From Clostridium sp. CAG:568 (GTDB lineage: Bacteria; Bacillota_I; Bacilli_A; RFN20; CAG-288): 43,723 nucleotides of DNA. Position 1 is the first letter of the stretch. Each line of letters opens with the position of its first letter. Under the pieces are notes generated by a model. That model was given only the letters and a program-made list of their open reading frames with translations, searched no databases and was not told the DNA's origin. The stretch is from NCBI GenBank assembly GCA_000434395.1, contig FR878745.1:1-43723 (forward strand), given 5' to 3'. Of this stretch, positions 31,868 through 41,031 are shown one piece after another. Made by a program: the position numbers and the translations under genes.

Positions 31868-33000
31868 AAGTATTATTAGGATTTTCAGGTGGAGTCGATT
31901 CATCTATTGCTGCATATTTATTAATGCAGCAAGGATATGACGTCACTGGTTGTTTTATGCGTAATTGGGATTCTATAGCTAATAATGACATCAAAGGAAA
32001 TCCTACATTAGGTGGCAGCAAATGTTCTCAGGAAATAGATTATGATTATGCTGTTAAGGCAGCTAAAGTTTTGAATCTACCACTCATAAGACATGATTTC
32101 ATAGATTCCTATTGGAATGAAGTATTTACTGCTTTCATCAACGCTTATAAACAAGGTGTTACACCTAACCCTGATGTTTTTTGCAATAGATTTGTCAAGT
32201 TTGGAAAATTCTTAGAATTTGCAAGAGAGAATGGCTATGACATGATCGCCATGGGACATTACGCTAGGAAGGTTAATGTCAATGGAGTTGATTGTTTAGC
32301 TAAGCCTATCGATTTAAATAAAGATCAGACGTATTTTCTTTCGATGATAACTCCTGAGCAGATTCATTCTTGTCTGTTTCCAATGTGTGATATCACTAAG
32401 GTAGAAGCAAGAGAGATTGCAAAGAAATTAAACCTTCCAAATGCTACTAAACATGGCTCTACTGGTGTATGTTTCATCGGTGAGAGAAACTTTAAACCTT
32501 TCCTAGAAAATTATATTCAATCAAAGGAAGGTGACATCGTCGATGTTGTATCAAAAAGAGTGATTGGAAAACATGAAGGTGTTTCTTTCTATACAGTTGG
32601 GCAGCACAAAGGTTTAGGTGTTGGAGGTGTACAAGGTCTAGATGATGCACCATTCTTTGTTGTTGGTAAAGATATGAAAACAAATTGTTTGTATGTAGCA
32701 CAAGAAGCTGGCAATAGAATTCGCTATTCCGTATCTTGCAATTTACTTTCATTTAATTGGATTGGCCCATCAAATTGGACTGATTTTAAAAATTGCAATT
32801 GCAAATTTAGATATAGGCAAAAAGATTTGCCTGTCCATTTGGAAGTGAATGATGATGGGACTCAAGCTGTGTTGACTTATCCTTCTTATGAATATATCGC
32901 TCCAGGACAAATAGCTTGTCTTTATTCTGATGATGGAATTTGTCTTGGTGGTGGAATTATCGACAAAGTTCAAAGAGAAGATAAAAAACTTAGGTTTTAA
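31864..33000 (+). CDS. mnmA: tRNA-specific 2-thiouridylase MnmA
   Basis: MnmA installs the 2-thio group on U34 of tRNA-Lys, -Glu and -Gln using ATP and a persulfide. The 378-residue protein has the PP-loop SGGVDSS (8-14), the catalytic pair C107 (in FCNRFVKFG) and C203 (in GVCFIGERNF), the KDQTYFLS motif (153-160), GQHKGLGVGG, and the C-terminal beta-barrel ending in CLGGGIID. Length and motifs are canonical. It overlaps dtd by four bases. The next gene begins 64 bases later behind its own AGGAGG site, with a 14-base AT palindrome in between that is too weak to call. Confidence 0.97.
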   Translation: MKVLLGFSGGVDSSIAAYLLMQQGYDVTGCFMRNWDSIANNDIKGNPTLGGSKCSQEIDYDYAVKAAKVLNLPLIRHDFIDSYWNEVFTAFINAYKQGVTPNPDVFCNRFVKFGKFLEFARENGYDMIAMGHYARKVNVNGVDCLAKPIDLNKDQTYFLSMITPEQIHSCLFPMCDITKVEAREIAKKLNLPNATKHGSTGVCFIGERNFKPFLENYIQSKEGDIVDVVSKRVIGKHEGVSFYTVGQHKGLGVGGVQGLDDAPFFVVGKDMKTNCLYVAQEAGNRIRYSVSCNLLSFNWIGPSNWTDFKNCNCKFRYRQKDLPVHLEVNDDGTQAVLTYPSYEYIAPGQIACLYSDDGICLGGGIIDKVQREDKKLRF

Positions 33001-33064
33001 AATTTGATTTAGTTATTTTTACATTTTTTTCTTTATATATAAAGAGGTATTGAGGAGGTTCAAG

Positions 33065-34624
33065 ATGAAAAAGAAAAATATATTATTCACAATGGGTTTG
33101 ATCGGCGGACTTTCTTTTATGCTGAGTTCTTGTTTATTTCAACATAAAACATATGAGCCTGGTGATACATCAAAAATAAATAATATAGTCAGCGTTGAAG
33201 AAAGTGGACCGGGGAAAGCATTGAAAACCCAGGGTGGAACCACACTTCCTTCCAAAGGAAATCCAAATATATTGGTCGTACCTGTTCAATTTAAAGGCGA
33301 GCCTGAATTCTCTAATAATAATCTCTACAATATTAAGGAAACATTTTTTGGATCTAGCGATGATTTAGTTTGGGAATCTGTATCTAGTTTTTATGAAAAA
33401 TCTTCATATGGTAAACTCAACATTGGTGGAATGGTTACTGATGTAGTTACAACTCAATATTCATATAGTTACTATAAGCAGATAATCAATTCATCTGATA
33501 GTAGTTCTAATAGTGGTATAAGTTCTGTCATGACCAACATAATTGATACTGTCTATAGTTCATTAGCAGATACTTATGGCAGGCAATATCTAATGAGTAA
33601 TTTCGATTCTAACAAAGACAATATTTTAGATGGTGTATGGATGGTTTATAACATTGAAGAAGATGAAACTGGCAAAAACGATTTGTTATGGGCATTTACA
33701 AGTTGGAATACTACTTCTAGTGCCCCAATCAGTGTTTATTGTTGGGCTTCATATGGATTTATGCAAAAAGATGCTAGACTCAAAAAGAAGGATGCCCATA
33801 CGTTTATTCATGAAACTGGTCACATGCTAGGATTGGAAGACTATTATGACACAGGGTATAGTCTTTCTCCTTTTGGAGGATTAGGAATGATGGACTACAA
33901 CATCTTGGATTTGGATGTATATTCAAAATGGGCTTTAGGATGGATTGATCCTAAGACAATCACTAATTCAACTAAGTTAACTAACAAAGGCTTGACTGTG
34001 ACTTTAAAGCCTTTTGAAAGTAGTGGTGATGCTTTGGTTGTCGGTCTTCCAAATAATAATGGTTGGTATGGAGAAGAATACATAATTTTGGAATACTATA
34101 CCCCTACAGGATTGAATGAGCGTGATTCTCAATACGCATATGGATCTTATTCTCCGTTGTCGGGTTCTTCTTATCCTAAAGGATTTACTCAACCGGGCAT
34201 TATTGCATATCATGTAGATTCTCGATATGGAATCTTTACTGCTTCATCTAAAGGATATTCTTTGTCGAGCTATGTATTGACTGAAAATGCCCTTATGAAT
34301 CCAAAAATTAATCCTAGGACTCAGTTCATCAACTCCTTGTTTACCAACGAATCCGACAACAGTGGAAAACACGATTGTTATTTGATTTCAATTTATGATG
34401 CTTCAAATGGTTATGGTAACCTAGGTGCTAAAACTAGCATCTTAGGTGGGCAAAGTGTAACACCTGCTAACAACAATTATTTGTATCAACAAGGTGATAC
34501 ATTAAAACCTGATACTTTGACTAAATATCAGCCTGTTCATCAAGATGGAAAGCAATTTGGAGTTGAGTTATCGTTCGGTGTTCAGGATCCTGAATCAGCT
34601 TCAGTATCGATTACTTTGGCTTAG
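33065..34624 (+). CDS. secreted M6-type metalloprotease-domain lipoprotein
   Basis: The 519-residue protein starts with a lipoprotein signal peptide ending in LSSC (C23), so it should be anchored outside the membrane. The zinc motif H249-E250-T-G-H253-M-L-G256-L-E-D259-Y matches the HEXXHXXGXXD signature of M6 (immune inhibitor A-like) peptidases. A DSNKDNILDG segment (181-190) looks like a calcium loop. The C-terminal half is beta-rich (about 330-519). Such enzymes degrade host or environmental proteins; the substrate is unknown. The start at 33065 has AGGAGG 12 bases before it; a frame opening at 33050 is rejected. It converges with a four-base overlap on the next gene. Confidence 0.88.
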   Translation: MKKKNILFTMGLIGGLSFMLSSCLFQHKTYEPGDTSKINNIVSVEESGPGKALKTQGGTTLPSKGNPNILVVPVQFKGEPEFSNNNLYNIKETFFGSSDDLVWESVSSFYEKSSYGKLNIGGMVTDVVTTQYSYSYYKQIINSSDSSSNSGISSVMTNIIDTVYSSLADTYGRQYLMSNFDSNKDNILDGVWMVYNIEEDETGKNDLLWAFTSWNTTSSAPISVYCWASYGFMQKDARLKKKDAHTFIHETGHMLGLEDYYDTGYSLSPFGGLGMMDYNILDLDVYSKWALGWIDPKTITNSTKLTNKGLTVTLKPFESSGDALVVGLPNNNGWYGEEYIILEYYTPTGLNERDSQYAYGSYSPLSGSSYPKGFTQPGIIAYHVDSRYGIFTASSKGYSLSSYVLTENALMNPKINPRTQFINSLFTNESDNSGKHDCYLISIYDASNGYGNLGAKTSILGGQSVTPANNNYLYQQGDTLKPDTLTKYQPVHQDGKQFGVELSFGVQDPESASVSITLA

Positions 34625-35511
34625 TACCACTTGGGTTTCCCAATTTCGTCTTCTTTAAATCCGTGGAAGTCATCCGCAACTGTTTCAAACTTGTCGATGG
34701 CTTCTTTTTCTTTTCCTTCTTTTATTAACTCTATTGTGGTAGACATCAATTTGAAGGCGTTATAAAGTTCAAAAGCAAGCCAAAATTCATCAGTTGGATG
34801 TCCTTGTGTGTATGAATCGATTATAGATTTGGCGAATTCAATATTTTCAAATCTTGTTATCACTCCTATGTTTTTGAAGTCATAGAAAGGATCGAAAGAT
34901 GATATATCGCATGTATCGACGAAAAAGATTCTATCTGTAGGGCTGACCCACAGGATTCTTTCATCGAAATTACCATGTATATAAGTAATTGGTCTTGCAG
35001 TCATAACTTCTTTCATATGATTTAAAACAAAGCTGATCATATCTTGTTCATGTTTTAAATATAGACTTAAGTTGACATAATCGGAAAGGATATTCTTGAA
35101 AAGAACATCGTAATCTCCACTATCTGTCGGAACCAACGGTGATAGTGTATGTACAGAAGCTAAAAGATTTCCAGCTTTTCTTCCTAGTTCCTTAACTCTA
35201 TCTAATGAGCAATTCTTATCTGTAATTACTTCATTCAATGGAATTCCTTTTGAATAAGAGGTCAACAATACTGCGGTATCATCTTCTTTTGTGACGAAAT
35301 AAGGAATAGGAACTCCAGGCTCATTCAAACTCTTCAAATCGATTAATTCATCATACATCATTTTGAATCTATCATATCTAGAGATAGGACCGACTCTTTC
35401 AAATAGAAGGGTTCCATTCTTCAAGACTAAAAGATATTTTTTATCGTTTGATTTTCCTGTGGTTATAGGTTCGATTTTTATAATATTTTTTAGAATACTT
35501 TCTATATCCAT
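34621..35511 (-). CDS. aminoglycoside phosphotransferase-fold protein, catalytic motif altered
   Basis: The 296-residue protein has the APH/choline-kinase layout. There is an N-lobe with LLVLKNGTLLFERV carrying the usual lysine, hinge region VLLTSYSKGIPL, and AGNLLASVHTL. The catalytic loop is THIS: YIHGNFDERILW (around 178-189). The metal loop is FFVDTCDISSFDPFYD (D199/D202). Known APH enzymes have HGD with a catalytic Asp; here N181 replaces it, and the later Asn is missing. Kinase activity is doubtful, though binding of a nucleotide or small molecule may persist. It converges with the protease gene, overlapping by four bases, and is divergent from rimO. No resistance context is seen. Confidence 0.75.
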   Translation of the reverse strand: MDIESILKNIIKIEPITTGKSNDKKYLLVLKNGTLLFERVGPISRYDRFKMMYDELIDLKSLNEPGVPIPYFVTKEDDTAVLLTSYSKGIPLNEVITDKNCSLDRVKELGRKAGNLLASVHTLSPLVPTDSGDYDVLFKNILSDYVNLSLYLKHEQDMISFVLNHMKEVMTARPITYIHGNFDERILWVSPTDRIFFVDTCDISSFDPFYDFKNIGVITRFENIEFAKSIIDSYTQGHPTDEFWLAFELYNAFKLMSTTIELIKEGKEKEAIDKFETVADDFHGFKEDEIGKPKWY

Positions 35512-35608
35512 AATAAACAGCGGACCCCGTTTCTTTTGTTTAAATTATTATATATAATAATTCGAATTTTTATTTATATAAGTTTTATTGTTCTTTTTGG
35601 AGGTTTTT

Positions 35609-36913
35609 ATGAATATTGGTTTTATCTCTCTTGGATGTGCTAAAAATCAGGTCGACTCTGAAGAAATTATTTCTTATCTTAAAAGAAATGGTGCTAATAT
35701 GACACCTAACCCTGAATTAGCTGATGTTATTTGTATAAATACTTGTGCTTTTATTGAAGCGGCTAAAAAGGAAGCCATCGATACAATTCTTGAGATGTCT
35801 AAATATAAGAAGCCTATAGTCGTAATGGGCTGTCTCGCCCAAAGATATGGCAAGGAATTGGCAGAAGAATTGCCGGAAGTAAAACTATGGATTCCCTTTG
35901 GAAGTTATGATACCTTCGGTGAGCAATTCAAAAAAGCATTTCCTGAATTTATGGCTGAAGGAAAAATTGATCCAAACGATCGTGTTCTTCTTTCCCCTAA
36001 GTATGAAGCTTATCTTAGAATTGCAGAAGGCTGCAATGATTTCTGCACTTTTTGCGCTATTCCTTATATTCGTGGTAGATATCGCTCAGTTCCTTTTGAA
36101 ACACTTCAAAAGCAGCTCGGCATCTTGGAACATGAGGATGTTAAGTCTTTGACAGTGATAGCTCAGGATACATCTATGTATGGTAGAGATATAGGAACGG
36201 ATTTAACAACTTTAGTCAAAGAAATCTTAACTCATAAGAATTTTGAATTTGTCAAATTGATGTATCTATATCCTGATGAAATTCCATCTTCTCTCATCGA
36301 TTTCTATGCTTCTGAACAACATTTAACTCCTTATTTTGATTTGCCTTTACAACACTCATCAAACAAAATCTTGAAGAGAATGAATAGACGCGGAACAAGA
36401 GAAAGTTATATAAAATTGCTCAACGAAGTCAAAGCTAAAGTTCCTAATATTGTTTTGCGTACTACTATGATGGTAGGATTTCCAGGCGAAACCGATGAAG
36501 ACTTCAACGATTTGCTGGATTTCATTAAAGAAATGAGATTTGATCATCTCGGTGCCTTTATTTACAACCGTGAGGAAGGAACACCTGCTTATAGATTTAA
36601 AGATCAAGTTCCTGCAAATATCAAACGCAAACGTTATAACGAATTGATGAAGACTCAAGCTAAGATTTCATATGAGTTGAACAAAGCAAGAATAGGAAAG
36701 AAATACAAGGTTTTGATTTCAGACTATGATCCTAAAAATTTTGCTTATAATGGAATCAGCGAGCTTTACGCTCCTGATGACATAGATGGAAGAATGTATA
36801 TCTTCTCTGAGGAGCCTTTGAATCGTGGAGATTTAGTCGAAGTTGAGATTGTCAATGCATCGATCTATGATTTGGACGCTAAAGTTGTTGGAATAATTAA
36901 GAGAGCTGATTAG
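35609..36913 (+). CDS. rimO: ribosomal protein S12 methylthiotransferase RimO
   Basis: RimO adds a methylthio group to the conserved aspartate of ribosomal protein S12. The 434-residue protein has the N-terminal iron-sulfur domain with C10, C46 and C75, and the radical-SAM triad C142, C146 and C149 in GCNDFCTFC. The sequence PYIRGRYRSVP follows, then a TIM-barrel part with AQDTSMYG and LPLQHSSNKILKRMNR. A TRAM domain ends the protein near residues 370-434. RimO rather than MiaB is favoured by ISLGCAKN and LPLQH. The start at 35609 follows GGAGG. A TATAAT lies at 35553-35558. Confidence 0.94.
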   Translation: MNIGFISLGCAKNQVDSEEIISYLKRNGANMTPNPELADVICINTCAFIEAAKKEAIDTILEMSKYKKPIVVMGCLAQRYGKELAEELPEVKLWIPFGSYDTFGEQFKKAFPEFMAEGKIDPNDRVLLSPKYEAYLRIAEGCNDFCTFCAIPYIRGRYRSVPFETLQKQLGILEHEDVKSLTVIAQDTSMYGRDIGTDLTTLVKEILTHKNFEFVKLMYLYPDEIPSSLIDFYASEQHLTPYFDLPLQHSSNKILKRMNRRGTRESYIKLLNEVKAKVPNIVLRTTMMVGFPGETDEDFNDLLDFIKEMRFDHLGAFIYNREEGTPAYRFKDQVPANIKRKRYNELMKTQAKISYELNKARIGKKYKVLISDYDPKNFAYNGISELYAPDDIDGRMYIFSEEPLNRGDLVEVEIVNASIYDLDAKVVGIIKRAD

Positions 36914-36920
36914 TCTTTTT

Positions 36921-36956
36921 GTGGGTTTCTTTTATGAGAAATCCACTCTTTATTTT
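36921..36956 (+). terminator. terminator after rimO
   Basis: GTGGGTTTCT (36921-36930) pairs with AGAAATCCAC (36937-36946) with one G-T pair and is followed by TCTTTATTTT. Confidence 0.8.
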
Positions 36957-37062
36957 ATAATTGAATTAGTAAGAGAGGCGTTTATGGATTAGAGATGTTT
37001 ATTAATGTAATTCTTTTATATATTTATGTTGGATTAGTTAGTTTTGAGAAGAGGAAATATTA

Positions 37063-38889
37063 ATGATTTTTGGGAAAAATATAAATAAATACTACAGCAA
37101 GTACTGGTACTTGTTTGTTTTAGGTTTTTTCTTTTTGATAGTTGTAGATGTTTTTCAATTATTCATTCCAATGATAATCGGTCAAATGATTACGGCATTA
37201 GGTGATGACATTGATAGTTTTATCTCGATGGAACTGAGTTTCTTAAACGGTTGGTTTAAGTTTGACTTAGGTTATGTATTGTTAGTCATCGGAATTATAA
37301 CTATCGTTATGTTTGTTGGACGAATCGGATGGAGAATGAGTCTTAATACGATATCGAGAAATGTCGAATGCGATATGAGAAGTGAGATGTTTGCTCATGT
37401 AGAAGATCTATCAGTATCTTGGTTTTCCAAAGAAAAAGTCGGCGGTTTGATGGCTTATTTCACCAATGATTTGGAAGATATAAAAATGTGTTTTCAACAA
37501 GGACTTATCTATTTGGCTGATATTATTTTTTTAGGATCAGGTGCTTTGTTATTTATGTTTACGACTCACTGGGCATTGGCTTTAGTATGTATGATACCTG
37601 TCGTGGCCATGGGTGTTTCGATGTATTTAATTATGAAAGGTGAGACAGGCTTATGGAATGATGTGTCTCAATCCTTTCAAGACTTGTCGGATATGACACA
37701 AGAATCCATATCTGGTTTATCTGTAATTAAAGCCTTCGTTAGAGAAGGAAGAGAGATGAAACGTTTCTCTGACTTAAATGGAAAGAATAAATTGGCTAGT
37801 ATAAAGTATTATCGATTCTCTCAAAAATTCGGTAACTGTTGGATAAATATTTTAATTTATTCGACTGTATCAGTGATTCTGTTGGTCGGTGGCTATTTTG
37901 CTTTTGCTCCTTCCCTTCAAATTCCTGGCATTCCCGCTAATGCTATGTCGACCCCTTCACAAGCTGCTGGAACATTAGCTTCGTTTTTGGGTTATTTTGA
38001 TTCCTTGATTTGGCCTTTACAAGCCATCACAATGCTTATCGAATTGATGAGTAAAGGAAAAGCTGCTTTGAATAGAGTCGATAGACTTTATGATGCACCT
38101 ATAGATATTGTCGATTCAAAAGAATTATCTTCAGGAAGTAAAGTTAAAGGATTGTTAGAGTTTAATAATTTCAGTTTTTCATATCCTGATGAACCTGAAA
38201 AGAAGGTTCTTTCAGGTATTTCTTTTAGTATCAAACCTGGTGAATCTTTAGGAATTGTTGGAAGAACTGGTGCTGGAAAAAGTGCCTTAGTAAGTTCTTT
38301 ATTAAAACTTTATAACATTCCTAGAGGAATGATTTCAATCGATGGAAAAGATATAAATGATTGGTACGGAAAAGATTTAAGAGATTCGATAGGCTTTGTT
38401 TCTCAAGAAGCTTTCTTGTTTTCGGATACTATAAAAGGAAACATTATATATGGTAAATCTGATGCTACCATGGATGAAATCAGAACAGCGACTAAGTTCG
38501 CTGATGTTGATAGTAATATCATGGAAATGCCTGATAAATACGAAACTATAGTCGGAGAAAGGGGAAAGACGGTTTCGGGTGGACAAAGACAAAGAATTTC
38601 TATGGCTAGAGCTGTATTAAGAAATCCTTCTGTTTTAATTTTAGATGATTCAGTATCAGCTGTAGATGCTTTGACTGAGAAAGAAATATTAACAAATATT
38701 AAGTCTCAAACTGATAGAACTACAATAGTGATATCTTCGCGATTATCAGCTATAGAAAACTTGGACCATATATTAGTTTTAGACATGGGACAAATGGTTG
38801 GATTTGGAACTCATGATGAGCTGTTGAAATCCTGTTCTGTTTATCAAAAACTATATGAGCTTCAAATGCTGGAAAAGGAGATTCGATAA
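37063..38889 (+). CDS. heterodimeric ABC exporter subunit with degenerate ATP site
   Basis: The 608-residue protein has a six-helix export domain (about 15-330) and a nucleotide-binding domain. Walker A is GRTGAGKSA (400-408) and the signature VSGGQ (504-508) is consensus. The catalytic glutamate after Walker B is aspartate (D528-D529, LILDDS), and the switch histidine is serine (S559 in VISSR). Family knowledge from LmrCD, BmrCD and TM287/288: the subunit with these changes forms the non-hydrolytic site. Such exporters move drugs, lipids or peptides. The partner gene starts two bases after its stop. A GAGGAA site precedes the ATG. Substrate is unknown. Confidence 0.93.
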   Translation: MIFGKNINKYYSKYWYLFVLGFFFLIVVDVFQLFIPMIIGQMITALGDDIDSFISMELSFLNGWFKFDLGYVLLVIGIITIVMFVGRIGWRMSLNTISRNVECDMRSEMFAHVEDLSVSWFSKEKVGGLMAYFTNDLEDIKMCFQQGLIYLADIIFLGSGALLFMFTTHWALALVCMIPVVAMGVSMYLIMKGETGLWNDVSQSFQDLSDMTQESISGLSVIKAFVREGREMKRFSDLNGKNKLASIKYYRFSQKFGNCWINILIYSTVSVILLVGGYFAFAPSLQIPGIPANAMSTPSQAAGTLASFLGYFDSLIWPLQAITMLIELMSKGKAALNRVDRLYDAPIDIVDSKELSSGSKVKGLLEFNNFSFSYPDEPEKKVLSGISFSIKPGESLGIVGRTGAGKSALVSSLLKLYNIPRGMISIDGKDINDWYGKDLRDSIGFVSQEAFLFSDTIKGNIIYGKSDATMDEIRTATKFADVDSNIMEMPDKYETIVGERGKTVSGGQRQRISMARAVLRNPSVLILDDSVSAVDALTEKEILTNIKSQTDRTTIVISSRLSAIENLDHILVLDMGQMVGFGTHDELLKSCSVYQKLYELQMLEKEIR

Positions 38890-38891
38890 TT

Positions 38892-40967
38892 ATGGATGAC
38901 CAAAAACTTTTAAACAATAAAGAACAAGTTGTCGATAATGACGATGGCCTTAAAGAAATGCAGAAAGCCTTAAAGGCTCAAGCTGATTTTGAAAATGCAT
39001 TGGATAGTGGGTCTTTGAAAATGAAAGATTTTGCTGTCTTAAAAGAATTCTTTAAATATCTAAAGCCTTATCTAGGAAAATTCTTATTTGGTTTATCGTT
39101 GGATATTATCATTACTTTTTTCTTTGTGATAATGCCCAAAATCTATGGCGAGCTAATCAATTATTTCAATGGTGAAAGTACCATTGTTCAATTAGTTGAT
39201 GGTAAGTTGAATTATGGCGTAATAGCAGGTTTTGCTGCTGTATATATCTTTAGTGCTGCAATTGCAGTTATCTGCATGTATTACAATGGTTTGATTTTGT
39301 ATGTGACAGGTCAATATGTTGTACACGATATTAGAAGAGATTTATTCGAGCATGTCGAATCATTATCGATGGCTCAAATCAATGCCATGCCTGCGGGTAA
39401 ATTTGTTACTCGTATCACTAATGATTGCAGGGGTTTGTCGAACTTCTTTACGGAACTTATAGTTATGTTCTTCAGAGATATTTTAAATATCATAATGATT
39501 TTGATCATATCTATATTGTTGAGTTGGCAGTTATCATTGATCTTCATTTGTTTCTTGCCAATCATTTTCTTTTTGTCCTATATTTTTAGGAAATATTCTA
39601 AGAAATATTTTAGACAACAATGGAGACTTAGATCGGATATTAATGGATTCCTATCAGAAAATTTCTCCGGAATTAGAACTGTCAAAATCTTCGATAAAGA
39701 GAAGACTATGATAAAAAGATTTGACGAGAAGAACGAAGAACTTAGACATGTTTATAAGAAGCAAATGTACATTATGTCATTTTATAGACCTTTGATATTT
39801 TTGCTCCAAATGGTGGCAGTCATCTTGGTTCTATATTTTGGAATTGTTTTACTTCAAAATGGCGCTGTTCTTACTGTATCTGGTGTATTTAAATCTGGTG
39901 ACTTATATACTTTCTATAGCTATACAAACCAATTCTTTGGACCTGTTCAGGATATGGCTGAATTGATAAATTCAGTTCAATCCGTCTTAACATCCGCTGA
40001 AAGGGTCTCTGCCTTGATGAATGTTAAACCATCTGTTTCAGATTCCATGGGAGCAAAGAAAGTTGAAGAATTCTTTCCTAACAATCCTAAGGGGGAGTAT
40101 GTTGAATACTTCGAATCAGATTATAAAGAAAAGAGTTTATTAAAACCTGAAAGTTTGAAGGATAAGGAATTCGTCAATCGGAGTGTTGAATCTAAAAAGA
40201 AGAATTACACTAGGATGAAAGGAGATATCACTTTCGATCATGTTTGGTTTGCGTATGTGGGTAAAGAGTGGGTTTTAAAGGATGTTTCATTCCATATAAA
40301 TGCCGGTGAAACAGCTGCATTTGTTGGATCTACTGGAGCAGGTAAATCGACTATCATCGGATTAATAGTTAGGAATATGATTCCTCAAAAAGGACATATC
40401 TATCTAGATGGTATTGATATCAATGCCTTAAAAATTGAAGATATTAGGAGGAATGTATCTCAGATGCTTCAAGAAGTATTCTTGTTCTCCGGTACAATAG
40501 CAGACAATATAGATTTGTTTGATGAAAAGCCAAATATTGATAAGCTGAATAATGCAATCGAGATGGTCGGTGCAAGAAAATTTATTGACTCTTTGGATGA
40601 TGGAATAAATTCTGAAGTTAGAGAAAGAGGTGTTAATTTCTCGATAGGTCAAAGGCAATTGATTTCTTTCGCTAGAGCAATCTATGCTGATCCGTCATTT
40701 ATGGTACTGGATGAAGCTACTGCTAATATAGATACAGAAACTGAAAATATTATTCAAGATTCGTTGAAGAGAATGAGAACATTAGGTACTATGGTGATAG
40801 TGGCTCATAGGCTCTCCACAATTCAAGATGCAGATCACATTTATGTCATAGATCATGGTGTTGTTGTAGAAGATGGAAATCATGATTCTCTATTGAAAAA
40901 ACACGGGCTTTATTATTCCATGTATAGGCTTCAAAATTTGGAGAAGGATTTAAATCATCAAAATTAG
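38892..40967 (+). CDS. heterodimeric ABC exporter subunit with consensus ATP site
   Basis: This 691-residue partner has an N-terminal 40-residue charged extension, a six-helix export domain (about 55-370) and a nucleotide-binding domain. Walker A is GSTGAGKST (479-487), Walker B carries D607-E608, and the switch histidine is H639. The signature is FSIGQ (583-587) instead of LSGGQ, so the degenerate signature faces the degenerate Walker site of the first subunit, while the consensus Walker site faces VSGGQ. An insertion of about 55 residues (385-440) separates the transmembrane and ATP domains. Both genes are translationally coupled and likely one operon, closed by the terminator at 40991. Confidence 0.93.
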   Translation: MDDQKLLNNKEQVVDNDDGLKEMQKALKAQADFENALDSGSLKMKDFAVLKEFFKYLKPYLGKFLFGLSLDIIITFFFVIMPKIYGELINYFNGESTIVQLVDGKLNYGVIAGFAAVYIFSAAIAVICMYYNGLILYVTGQYVVHDIRRDLFEHVESLSMAQINAMPAGKFVTRITNDCRGLSNFFTELIVMFFRDILNIIMILIISILLSWQLSLIFICFLPIIFFLSYIFRKYSKKYFRQQWRLRSDINGFLSENFSGIRTVKIFDKEKTMIKRFDEKNEELRHVYKKQMYIMSFYRPLIFLLQMVAVILVLYFGIVLLQNGAVLTVSGVFKSGDLYTFYSYTNQFFGPVQDMAELINSVQSVLTSAERVSALMNVKPSVSDSMGAKKVEEFFPNNPKGEYVEYFESDYKEKSLLKPESLKDKEFVNRSVESKKKNYTRMKGDITFDHVWFAYVGKEWVLKDVSFHINAGETAAFVGSTGAGKSTIIGLIVRNMIPQKGHIYLDGIDINALKIEDIRRNVSQMLQEVFLFSGTIADNIDLFDEKPNIDKLNNAIEMVGARKFIDSLDDGINSEVRERGVNFSIGQRQLISFARAIYADPSFMVLDEATANIDTETENIIQDSLKRMRTLGTMVIVAHRLSTIQDADHIYVIDHGVVVEDGNHDSLLKKHGLYYSMYRLQNLEKDLNHQN

Positions 40968-40990
40968 ACATTCAAAAAAAACAAATAAGA

Positions 40991-41030
40991 AAAATAAAAC
41001 CGCAGTCTTTTATGGCTGCGGCTTTATTTT
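40991..41030. terminator. bidirectional terminator between the exporter operon and the EF-G paralogue
   Basis: A 17-base inverted repeat (40991-41007 with 41014-41030) has two mismatches and a core CCGCAG/CTGCGG stem, flanked by A and T runs. It sits between two convergent units. Confidence 0.9.
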
Positions 41031-41031
41031 A

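Noticed and set aside
33001..33064. CTTTATATATAAAG palindrome before the M6 protease gene
   Set aside because: It is a 14-base AT-only palindrome expected by chance in this composition, and too weak for a terminator.
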